This document shows positions 7,607-18,019 of a DNA stretch of 64,000 nucleotides, piece by piece. Under the pieces are notes generated by a model that was given only the letters and a program-made list of their open reading frames with translations, searched no databases and had not been told where the DNA came from. Source of the DNA: JAXLYE01 sp046351595 (lineage in GTDB: Bacteria > Myxococcota_A > Polyangia > Palsa-1104 > JAEUJZ01); contig JAXLYE010000001.1 in the NCBI GenBank assembly GCA_046351595.1, forward strand, positions 1,178,001 to 1,242,000. The letters are read 5' to 3'. The translations under genes and the position numbers were made by a program. The first letter of the stretch is position 1, and each line of letters opens with the position of its first letter.

Positions 7607-8656
7607 TCAGCGCTCCACGTCCGCGGCGTCGACCTTGACCACGAGCTTGCCGACGAGGACCTTGAGCTGGCCCTTGGCGTCGACCTCCTGGATCAGGCCG
7701 TCCTTGCCGGCGAGCATGCCGCGCACGATGCGCACCTTGTCGTGCCGCGACAGGCCCTTCTGCCGCCGCTGCGTCTTCTCTTTGTCGAGCACCTGGCGCA
7801 TCGACACGAAGTCATTATCGCGCGACCAGACGATGAAGCGGTAGACCGGCAGGAGCCAGGAGAGCTGCTCGCGCACCCAGCCCTCCTGCGCCTCGGCGCT
7901 GAGCGTCGCCGCCTCGGCGCGCGGCAGGCTGCGGCCGAGATAGAACAGGTGCGGCGGCGGCACCGGCTGGCCCGGCAGCGGCCCCAGGCCGCCCAGACCT
8001 CCGAGCCCGCCCAGGCCCCCGAGCCCGCTGCCGTTGCTGCCGCTGCCCCCACTGCCTCCGCTCCCTGGCGACCCGCTGCCCGGCGGCAGGCTGTCGACGA
8101 GGTCGCGCAGCCCCTCGTCCGTGAGCTCGACGTCGACGGGACGCAGCTCGGGCAGCACGCCGACGCGGAAGCCCTCGGGCAGCTCGTGCAAGAGCGTGAT
8201 CAGCCGGTCGGCCTCGAAGTGCTCGTCGAGCTTGCGCACGAAGTTCTGGCGGTCGATGCTGGCGTCGGGGTGCAGCTTGAGCGCCGCGTCGATCCCGTCG
8301 TGCGTCACCGTCACCGCCAGGAACAGGTGGTTGCGCTGCGGCGTCGGATCGTCGAGCAGGCTGCTGATCGGCTTCTGCCGATCCATCAGCAGATCCAGCT
8401 CCTTGCGCGCCGCCTCGTGCCGCGAGAAGAACACGCCCTGGCTGTCGACCTGCTTGTGGTTCCACACCGCGGGGTGCTCGACCGAGGCCTCGATGTGCAG
8501 CGGCGCGCCGTCGCTGCCGAGCAGGCCGCTGGCACAGTCCCGGGCGAGCTGGAGGAGCTTCTGGCGGACCTCCATGCGCTCGCGGTTGTAGACGTTGGAC
8601 TTCCACTTGCGCGGCTCGTAGCAGTCGAAGTCGCCGCTTGTAAGGCCCGGGAACAT
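7607..8656 (-). CDS. Conserved protein with C-terminal KOW domain
   Basis: A 349-residue soluble protein. The N-terminal two thirds (GDFDCY...KWKSNVYNRERMEVRQKL, then VWNHKQVDSQGVFFSR) match a pattern I have seen in unannotated deltaproteobacterial proteins but cannot name. A low-complexity linker at about 190-230 consists of Gly/Ser then GLGG repeats. The last 48 residues (SRHDKVRIVRGMLAGKDGLIQEVD...KLKVLVGKLV) read as a KOW domain like the C-terminus of NusG, which binds ribosomal protein S10 or RNA polymerase-linked partners. It precedes and abuts the PerM-like gene. A role in transcription or translation is inferred only from the KOW fold. The start is supported by CATACT 7 nt upstream. 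Confidence 0.7.
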   Translation of the reverse strand: MFPGLTSGDFDCYEPRKWKSNVYNRERMEVRQKLLQLARDCASGLLGSDGAPLHIEASVEHPAVWNHKQVDSQGVFFSRHEAARKELDLLMDRQKPISSLLDDPTPQRNHLFLAVTVTHDGIDAALKLHPDASIDRQNFVRKLDEHFEADRLITLLHELPEGFRVGVLPELRPVDVELTDEGLRDLVDSLPPGSGSPGSGGSGGSGSNGSGLGGLGGLGGLGGLGPLPGQPVPPPHLFYLGRSLPRAEAATLSAEAQEGWVREQLSWLLPVYRFIVWSRDNDFVSMRQVLDKEKTQRRQKGLSRHDKVRIVRGMLAGKDGLIQEVDAKGQLKVLVGKLVVKVDAADVER

Positions 8657-8663
8657 AGCGCGG

Positions 8664-8669
8664 AGTATG
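8664..8669 (-). promoter_or_regulatory. Putative leaderless -10 element (CATACT)
   Basis: CATACT on the minus strand ends 7 nt before the ATG at 8656; no Shine-Dalgarno is present. The identical hexamer at the identical distance precedes the coiled-coil gene at 26126. Confidence 0.4.
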
Positions 8670-8778
8670 GCGGGCCGACGGCAGAAGTGTCAACGCCCGG
8701 ATCCGTCGTCGAAAGCAGGGCGGAAGCTGTGGGGAAGCAGGGCCGAACGGGCACGGAACCGGGCGGGCCGGTCGCCGC

Positions 8779-8841
8779 GCGCCGTACGAACAAAGGGCGC
8801 GCCGCAGGCAGGTCCGGGCGCGTCCTTTGTTCGTACGGCGC
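8779..8841. repeat. Long near-perfect inverted repeat (25-bp arms, 13-nt loop)
   Basis: Left arm 8779-8803 and right arm 8817-8841 are reverse complements over 25 bp with a single G-T wobble (8797/8823); both contain GCCGTACGAACAAAGG or its complement. It lies between two divergent genes and ends 23 nt before the deacetylase ATG, overlapping where that gene's -35 should be. There is no T-run, so it is not a standard terminator. It could be a dyad operator or the footprint of a small palindromic element. Confidence 0.8.
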
Positions 8842-8852
8842 ACAGCTTTTGG

Positions 8853-8858
8853 CATAGT
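8853..8858 (+). promoter_or_regulatory. Putative leaderless -10 element (CATAGT)
   Basis: CATAGT ends 6 nt before the ATG at 8865, and the start has no Shine-Dalgarno. The inverted repeat occupies the region just upstream, so a protein bound there could control this promoter. Confidence 0.4.
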
Positions 8859-8864
8859 TCGGTC

Positions 8865-9833
8865 ATGAGCCTGCGCCTCGCCGCCGTGTCCGTGGATCTC
8901 GATCCGCTTCGCTGCTACCACCAGATCCACGGGCTGCCGCCGCCCGATGTCGCCGGCGATCCCAGCCTCGCCGACGTGGTGCTGCGGCGCGGCCTGCCGC
9001 GCTTCCTCGAGCTGTTCGATCGCTTCCGCCTGCAGTCGACGCTGTTCGTGGTCGGCAGCGATGCCGTGCCGGGCTCGCCGGGGCGGGCGCTGCTCGCCGA
9101 GGCGGCGGCGGCCGGGCACGAGCTCGGGAACCACTCGCACACCCACCCCTACGAGCTCGCGCGCCTCGGCCGCGCCGCCATCGACCGCGAGCTCGACGAC
9201 TGCGACGCGGTGCTGCGCGACCTCCACCCCCGGGGCCTGGCGCCGCGCGGCTTCCGCTCCCCGGGCTACGAGCTCTCGCCGGCGCTGTTCGCTGCTCTCG
9301 CGGCGCGCGGCTACAGCTATGACTCGTCGCTGTTCCCGTGCCCGCCGTATTACCTGGCCAAGCTCGGGGTGCTCGGGCGCATGGCGCTCACCGGCCGGCG
9401 CAGCGCGTCGATCGTCGGCACGCCGTGGGCGCAGCTCGGGCCGACGCAGCCCTACCGGCCCGACGCGGCGCGGCCGTGGCGACGCGGCGACGCCAGCCTC
9501 GTCGAGCTGCCGGTCGCGGTGACGCCGCGCCTGCGCCTGCCGGCCATCGGCGGCAGCCTGCTTGTGTCCGAGCGGCTGCGGCAGCTGCTGCTGCGCGGCA
9601 TGCGCGGCCAGGCCTTCTTCAACCTCGAGCTGCACGGGCTCGATCTGATGGACGCGGCCGGCGACGGGCTGCCGGCGGCGCTGCGGGCCCGCCAGCCCGA
9701 CCTGCGCGTGCCGCTCGCCGACAAGCTCGCGGCGCTGTCCGAGATCCTCACGTTTTTGCGCGAGCACTGCGCGGTGGTGCCGCTGTGCGAGGTCGCCGAG
9801 ATCGTCCAGCGCCAGGGCGGCATCGGCCGTTAG
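8865..9833 (+). CDS. Polysaccharide deacetylase family protein
   Basis: A 322-residue protein of the NodB-homology (carbohydrate esterase 4) type. Seen motifs: AVSVDLD (catalytic Asp pair at D11/D13), TLFVVGSDA, GHELGNHSHTHP (the metal-binding H-x3-H motif near 90-95) and GFRSPGYELSP, the Arg-containing motif 3. The later part has ELPVAVTPRLRLPAIGG and FNLELHGLDLMDA, typical of deacetylases linked to polysaccharide processing, where LELHGLDL supplies the last motif. No signal peptide is visible, so a cytoplasmic or lipid-linked substrate is likely. The open frame extends upstream, but ATG 8865 begins MSLRLAAVSVDLD and is preceded by a correctly placed -10. Its stop abuts the stop of the convergent dienelactone hydrolase gene. 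Confidence 0.85.
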   Translation: MSLRLAAVSVDLDPLRCYHQIHGLPPPDVAGDPSLADVVLRRGLPRFLELFDRFRLQSTLFVVGSDAVPGSPGRALLAEAAAAGHELGNHSHTHPYELARLGRAAIDRELDDCDAVLRDLHPRGLAPRGFRSPGYELSPALFAALAARGYSYDSSLFPCPPYYLAKLGVLGRMALTGRRSASIVGTPWAQLGPTQPYRPDAARPWRRGDASLVELPVAVTPRLRLPAIGGSLLVSERLRQLLLRGMRGQAFFNLELHGLDLMDAAGDGLPAALRARQPDLRVPLADKLAALSEILTFLREHCAVVPLCEVAEIVQRQGGIGR

Positions 9834-10676
9834 CTACTTCGCGGCGCTCGGGAAGACCTCGCGCAGGAACTTGAGCAGCGCGTCCCACGACTCCGTGTCC
9901 GCGGTCGCGCTGTAGCCCAGGCCCGGCACCCCGGCCTTGTCCGCGTCGGGGTTGGTGAAGCTGTGCTTGACGCCCGGGTAGCTGACGATCTCAAAGCGCG
10001 CGCCGGCGTCGGTCATCTCCTTGCGGAAGGCCTCGACCTGGGGCGCGCCGATCATAGGGTCGTCGGCGCCGGTCAGCACCAGGATGCGCGGCTTGATGGC
10101 GCCCTTCTTGGCGGTCATCTTCGACGACAGCGAGCCGTGGAAGGTGGCGACCGCGGCCAGGTCCTCGCCGGCGCGCGCCATGTCCAGCGCCACGCCGCCG
10201 CCGAAGCAGTAGCCGATGGCCGCGATCTTGCCGGGATCAACCTGCGGCACGGCCTTGAGCCGCGCGAGCGCCGCGTCGAAGCGCGCCTTGAGCTGCGCCG
10301 GATCCTTGGTCGCCTCGGCGACGAACGCCATCGCGTCCTTGGGGTGCTGCGCGAGCTTGCCCTTGCCGTACATGTCGAGCGCGAAGCCGACGTAGCCGGC
10401 CTTGGCCAGCCGCACCGCCTGGTTGCGCGCGTGCTGGTTGTGGCCCCACCACTCGTGGATGACGAGCACGCCGGGGCGCTTGCCGGTCTTCTTGTCGCCG
10501 AGCGCGTCGTCCCAGGCGATGAAGCCGGTGAGCGGCGTCTGGCCCTGCTTGTACTCGATCTCCTGCGTCTTCACCTCGGCGCGGGCCGGGCCGGCGCACG
10601 CGAGCGCGCACAGCGCGGCCGCCGCGACAAGGAGCGCCACGCGGCGCAGCAGAAAAAGGGAACGGACAGCTTTCAT
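9834..10676 (-). CDS. Exported dienelactone hydrolase family protein
   Basis: A 280-residue alpha/beta hydrolase with a Sec signal peptide (about 1-33, cleaving after ARA). The catalytic triad of the DLH family is visible: nucleophilic Cys in GYCFGGG (around 155), Asp in TGADDPMIG and His in GVKHSFTNP. VIHEWWGHNQHARNQAVRLA is the family's oxyanion region. Family members hydrolyse dienelactone in chloroaromatic degradation, but exported ones are mostly of unknown ester substrate. A clear GGAGGA ribosome-binding site precedes the ATG, in contrast with several neighbours. It lies 103 bp from the end of the hybrid kinase gene and is on the same strand, possibly downstream of it. Confidence 0.88.
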   Translation of the reverse strand: MKAVRSLFLLRRVALLVAAAALCALACAGPARAEVKTQEIEYKQGQTPLTGFIAWDDALGDKKTGKRPGVLVIHEWWGHNQHARNQAVRLAKAGYVGFALDMYGKGKLAQHPKDAMAFVAEATKDPAQLKARFDAALARLKAVPQVDPGKIAAIGYCFGGGVALDMARAGEDLAAVATFHGSLSSKMTAKKGAIKPRILVLTGADDPMIGAPQVEAFRKEMTDAGARFEIVSYPGVKHSFTNPDADKAGVPGLGYSATADTESWDALLKFLREVFPSAAK

Positions 10677-10779
10677 AAGAGTCCTCCGTCGGTTCGCAGG
10701 TGGGCTGGGTCGACGCCGCGAAGAGGCGCCCTTGGGGATCGATTCGTCGGTGCGGGTGTCGCCCGAGCGGCGCGCGGGC

Positions 10780-14547
<3,768 letters not shown>

Positions 14548-15160
14548 CAGACGTCCTGCCTTCCGCACGCAGCGTTCCGCCGAGTCGAGCGAGCGGGGCG
14601 CGACGAGCGCGGCGTCCCGCTGCGTCCAGAGTCACCCAAGGCTCGTTCTTGTGCGGTCCGTTTGTCAATCAAGCGCTGGAGCTCTTTCGGGTATTTCGGC
14701 CGGACGATACGCCGGCCGCGCGCCCGCGGAATGCTCCCGACCGCGGTCTCCGTCGTCGCCCCCGCCGTCGCCCGCTTTGCCGTCGCTGCGGATGGCTCCG
14801 GTCGCTCTCCTTTTCTACTTAAGGAAAGCCCCGATGGCCGCCATCTGGTGAACGCGGGCAGCCGCCAACCGGTAGACCGCAGGCCGAGCAACAGAGACAT
14901 TCGCGCCGCACCTCCAGCAGACTCCCTTGGATGCTGCGCGCCGCCGCGACAGCGCACGGAGCCGGCGTCTCGATCCGGAGCTCCTGTACAAATAGTTGAG
15001 CGAGCGCCTGCTCCGCGCCAGCCGTTCCGCGAGAAAACCGAGTGAGGGCGAGGGCGAGCCGCTGCGTCGGGCCCGGCGCAGTCCGCGGCGAGCGCGGCGC
15101 GCGAGCGGCTGCGGCGCGTCCGGACCGCGCCCAAAAGCCCCACGAGCGCGCCAGGTCCGC

Positions 15161-15219
15161 AATAACAGACAGCTTCTACGTCGACATACGGGCCGCTTAG
15201 GTAGAAATTTCTGTTATTA
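15161..15219. repeat. Dyad: AATAACAG ... CTGTTATT with flanking partial match
   Basis: AATAACAG (15161-15168) and its exact complement CTGTTATT (15211-15218) flank a 42-nt spacer; immediately inside, CTTCTAC (15173-15179) and GTAGAA (15201-15206) also pair. It is the most AT-rich part of the neighbourhood, consistent with a regulator-binding or structured RNA region. Confidence 0.5.
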
Positions 15220-15232
15220 CAGACGATGTCTG
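15220..15232. promoter_or_regulatory. Short palindrome CAGAC-GAT-GTCTG
   Basis: A 13-bp dyad with 5-bp arms and a 3-nt centre, directly after the longer dyad. It has the size of a helix-turn-helix operator half-site pair. No target gene can be assigned. Confidence 0.3.
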
Positions 15233-15421
15233 CTAGAGCGGATCACACCCTGCTGCAGCGGACCGGGCGCGCGGCGGCGCGAGCACGCGGTCGCGCTGCA
15301 CGAGCGGTCCGGGCAGAGTCCGGGACAGACTCCGGAAAGAATCCCGAGCGTCTCCAGAGCGGCTCTGGGAATCCCGCAGAGTACGCAGGGAAACGGGCAC
15401 CACCAGGTAACGGTGACGCAC

Positions 15422-15455
15422 AAAAAAAAGAGGCAGGCCACAGGGCCTGCCTCTT
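15422..15455 (-). terminator. Rho-independent terminator of the F0 atp operon
   Basis: On the minus strand AAGAGGCAGGCC pairs perfectly with GGCCTGCCTCTT (12 bp, 4-nt loop) and is followed by eight T residues. It lies 57 bp downstream of the atpE stop codon, so it ends the atpZ-I-B-E transcript. It is the clearest intrinsic terminator in the window. Confidence 0.95.
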
Positions 15456-15512
15456 GGATCCGCTCACCGTTGTCCGGAGCGGGCGCGGAAGCGGCTTCGC
15501 GGCCGCTCCGGC

Positions 15513-15842
15513 CTACTTGAAGACGAGGATGAACGCGATCAGCAGCGAGTAGATGACCAGCGACTCGATGAGCGCGAGGCCGAGGATCATCGGGGTGAAG
15601 AGCTTGTCCGAGGCGCCCGGGTTGCGGGCGATGCCGTCGAGCGCGGCGGCCGCGGCGCGGCCCTGACCGAGCGCGCCACCGAAGGCGGCGATGCCGAGGC
15701 CGAGGGCGGCGGCCATCGCGTACCAGCGGGTGCTCTCCATCTTGGTCTGCTCCGCCGACTGCGCGAACGCCGACGCGGTCGAGAGCAGCGTGACCATCAT
15801 GGCCACCGCAGCGAGCATGTACTTGTTGAGCTTCGTCTTCAT
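15513..15842 (-). CDS. atpE: ATP synthase F0 subunit c
   Basis: A 109-residue ring subunit of the F-type ATP synthase in the inner membrane. Unusually for subunit c it starts with a 28-residue segment resembling a Sec signal peptide (MKTKLNKYMLAAV...ASAFAQ) before the two membrane helices (about 40-66 and 81-107). The loop between them carries ARNP. Helix 1 has GQG (Q60) and helix 2 has the ion-binding Glu in LIESLVIY (E93, S94, Y98). Glu followed by Ser and a matching Gln is part of the sodium-binding signature, although the usual Thr after Ser is Leu here. The ATG at 15842 was chosen because GGAG precedes it; the frame extends 14 codons further. It is the last gene of the operon. Confidence 0.93.
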   Translation of the reverse strand: MKTKLNKYMLAAVAMMVTLLSTASAFAQSAEQTKMESTRWYAMAAALGLGIAAFGGALGQGRAAAAALDGIARNPGASDKLFTPMILGLALIESLVIYSLLIAFILVFK

Positions 15843-15932
15843 TTCCCAGTCTCCTTCTCGTGAATGTCTTTGGTGCTGTGCCAAAGAGTGGTCGCATCGG
15901 GCCGCGCGCGGCGTCCCGGGCTCTGACGTCCG

Positions 15933-16805
15933 TCAGGCGTGGGCGTGCGCCTTGTCGTGCGCGTGCCCAGGGTGGTCGTGGTTGTGATCGTGGTCGTGGC
16001 CGTGCTCGTCGTCGTGGTCGTGGCCGCTGATCGCCATGTTGATGTAGACCATCGTCAGCAGGCAGAAGACCAGGGTCTGGATGACCGCGACGAGCGTGCC
16101 GAGGATCAGGAACGGCACCGGCACCAAGAGCGGCACCAGCGCGAAGAACATGCTGACGACCTTGTGGTCCGAGACCATGTTGCCCATGAGTCGCAGCGAC
16201 AGCGACAGCGGCCGCGCCAGGTGGCCGATGAGCTCGATCGGGATCATCAGCGGCGCCAGCGCCGGGATCGGGCCGGCGAAGTGCTTGAGGTAGCTGCCCA
16301 GGCCCTGCTTGCGGATGCCCTCGATGTGCGTCAGCACGAACACCGTCAGCGCCAGCGCCACGTTGGTCTTCAGCGTCGAGGTCGGCGGCACCATGCCGGG
16401 GATCAGCGACAGCACGTTGCTGAAGAAGATGAAGCAGGCCAAGGTCCCGATGAGCGGCAGGTAGCGACGGGCCGGCTCCTCGCCCATGATGTTCTTGGTC
16501 AGGTTCCAGATCGCGTCGCCGAGCATCTCGAAGAAGTTGCGCAGCGTCAGGCGCGCGGGCGGCACGATGGCCTCCTCGCCGCCGCGGCTGACCGCGTTTC
16601 TGAACGAGAGCGCGCCGATCGTGACGAACAAGAGCACCAGCGCCACCGACAGCACGTGCGTCAGCGTGAAGTGCGACTCGCCGAACGGCCCGGCGCGGAA
16701 GAAGAAGGCCTGCGTCTCGTCCTCGCGCCCGAGGTAGTGCTTGAGCAGCGCGGTCAGGCTCTGCAGGCCCGGCAGGAAGTCAAACCAGGTGGATTCCTCG
16801 CCCAT
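15933..16805 (-). CDS. atpB: ATP synthase F0 subunit a with His-rich tail
   Basis: A 290-residue inner-membrane stator subunit that forms the ion half-channels against the c-ring. It has five to six helices; the essential arginine is in the SLSLRLMGNM segment of the fourth core helix (near residue 206), and the last core helix contains VAVIQTLVFCLLTMVYINMA. After that helix comes a 30-residue tail with twelve histidines alternating with Asp, Ala and Gly, not part of the normal family. The topology places the C-terminus outside the cytoplasm, so the tail would face the periplasm and could bind metal. Its ATG is 6 nt below the atpI stop codon (TGA at 16812-16814), consistent with one operon. 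Confidence 0.95.
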   Translation of the reverse strand: MGEESTWFDFLPGLQSLTALLKHYLGREDETQAFFFRAGPFGESHFTLTHVLSVALVLLFVTIGALSFRNAVSRGGEEAIVPPARLTLRNFFEMLGDAIWNLTKNIMGEEPARRYLPLIGTLACFIFFSNVLSLIPGMVPPTSTLKTNVALALTVFVLTHIEGIRKQGLGSYLKHFAGPIPALAPLMIPIELIGHLARPLSLSLRLMGNMVSDHKVVSMFFALVPLLVPVPFLILGTLVAVIQTLVFCLLTMVYINMAISGHDHDDEHGHDHDHNHDHPGHAHDKAHAHA

Positions 16806-16811
16806 CGGTGA

Positions 16812-17309
16812 TCAGCTCTCTCTGTGGCTCTGTGTGGAGGGGTTCTTGGCCGCGACCGGCGGCGTGCCCGTCGCAGAAAGGTTGGCATCGGGCGTCGCCG
16901 GCTCGTTCGGGCGCAGCCCGTACTGCAGCCCGCGCAGGAGGATCGCGAGCGGCAGCGCCGACAGCCCGAGCAAGAGGGCCAGCGGCGACAGCGGCAGGAG
17001 CCGCATGGTGACATAGATGATCGCGGCGATCAGGCCGAGCTTGGCCTGGAACAGGACGATCAAGAGGCCCAGCGACCGGCGCGGCGTGAGGCGAGAGGCC
17101 AGAAACCGCAGCGACCGCGCGTTGCCCAGGCTGAGCAGCGCTCCGACCAGCGCCCCGAGCTGCCAGCGCGGGTCACCGAGCACCAGCGACCCGAGGAGCA
17201 GCGCGCCGCTGCACAAGAGCACCCACTGCTCGACGGCGCGCAGGTGCACGTCCGGCGTCTGCGGCGGGGCGCTGTCGGCGTCGGTCGTTGAGGTCGAGAG
17301 TGCGGTCAC
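16812..17309 (-). CDS. atpI: ATP synthase subunit I-like protein (AtpI family)
   Basis: A 165-residue membrane protein with four predicted helices (about 27-45, 49-68, 80-102, 106-128), Pro/Ala-rich ends and no long loops, the architecture of AtpI, which assists c-ring assembly or magnesium handling. Sequence identity to AtpI is weak and the call leans on its place immediately upstream of atpB in the usual operon order. GTG is used as the start; a TATAAA hexamer lies 9 nt upstream, suggesting that an internal promoter may serve atpI-B-E. Alternative names would be a generic DUF-type membrane protein. Confidence 0.75.
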   Translation of the reverse strand: MTALSTSTTDADSAPPQTPDVHLRAVEQWVLLCSGALLLGSLVLGDPRWQLGALVGALLSLGNARSLRFLASRLTPRRSLGLLIVLFQAKLGLIAAIIYVTMRLLPLSPLALLLGLSALPLAILLRGLQYGLRPNEPATPDANLSATGTPPVAAKNPSTQSHRES

Positions 17310-17318
17310 GGGCGTCTC

Positions 17319-17324
17319 TTTATA
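17319..17324 (-). promoter_or_regulatory. Putative -10 element (TATAAA) before atpI
   Basis: TATAAA on the minus strand ends 9 nt before the GTG at 17309; five of six bases match consensus. It would give an almost leaderless atpI-atpB-atpE mRNA. Confidence 0.45.
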
Positions 17325-17387
17325 CCTTCGGCAGCGGTACGTTCGGCGGCGGTCCGTTCGGCGGCAGCTTGCGGCGACGCGGGGCGG

Positions 17388-17786
17388 CTAGACCCAGGAG
17401 TCCTTGCGCTCGCGGTCCTCTTCTTTCGCCATCTCGTCGCCGTCTTTCTCTTTCTTGTCGTCGGAGCCGCCGGTCTCGGGACCGGCGCCGGGGCTCGTCT
17501 GGTTCACGGGGAGCGGGGGCTGTGCAGCCGCGGGCTCCGGGGCCGGGGTCAGGGTCGGGTCGGCGGCCGCCTCGCGGTTGGCCTGCTGCTGGCTGCGCTG
17601 GTAGCGCTTGGCGATGCGGTAAAGCTCGTTGAACCCGGTGGCCAGCCCGAACAGCACCCCGACGATACGGAACGCTGGCGTGGTGTGGAAGCGCTTGTCC
17701 AGGTAGCCGCCGCAGCTCAGGCCGATGACGACCGAGATGCCGAAGAAGATACCCAGGTAGCTCAGGCTCGCCGCCTGCAGCCACAT
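17388..17786 (-). CDS. atpZ: AtpZ/AtpI-type ATP synthase accessory protein
   Basis: A protein of about 132 residues with two TM helices (about 9-28 and 38-56 from the chosen start) separated by GGYLDKRFHTTPAFRI, the family's G-x-LDxxF-x-T-P signature, then RIAKRYQR. The C-terminal half is a disordered acidic/basic tail rich in Pro and Lys/Glu. Small AtpZ/AtpQ-like proteins precede atpI or atpB in many operons and are thought to help F0 assembly or ion supply. The frame is open 54 codons upstream to 17948, but that extension is low-complexity; ATG 17786 lacks a ribosome-binding site, so the start is uncertain. It heads the F0 operon and diverges from the GMC gene. Confidence 0.75.
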   Translation of the reverse strand: MWLQAASLSYLGIFFGISVVIGLSCGGYLDKRFHTTPAFRIVGVLFGLATGFNELYRIAKRYQRSQQQANREAAADPTLTPAPEPAAAQPPLPVNQTSPGAGPETGGSDDKKEKDGDEMAKEEDRERKDSWV

Positions 17787-18019
17787 GCTCTGTCGGGGTC
17801 CGGGCTTGCCCTTTTCTTGTCCCTGTCCCTGTCTCGTGATGGCCGCTCCTGTTGGGTTCCTGGTTCTTTTCCGGGTCGTGCTGCGGTTGGGGTCGGGGTC
17901 TGCGGGGGCCCAGAAAGCACGGGTCCGCCCGCGGGACGGCGCCTCCATATCACGGCCGGAGCTTCTCAGGCAACGGATTGTTTGTCAGAGTGCCCGAAAC
18001 ACCGACTCAAGGAGCCCCC

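Larger units (their letters stand above)
14548..15421. other. Long non-coding interval upstream of the hybrid kinase
   Basis: About 870 bp without a convincing gene; the open frames here have Arg/Ser-rich, low-information translations and no family resemblance. A TTGACA-like box on the minus strand (14663-14668) may belong to the kinase promoter, but no good -10 accompanies it. Near 15160-15235 the sequence becomes locally AT-richer and carries two dyads, listed separately. No tRNA, rRNA or known riboswitch pattern was seen. A small RNA or a binding-site cluster is possible but unproven. Confidence 0.5.

Noticed and set aside
14663..14668. TTGACA as the -35 of the hybrid kinase promoter
   Set aside because: At 16-18 nt spacing the -10 positions read CGAGCC-like sequence; left only as a mention.
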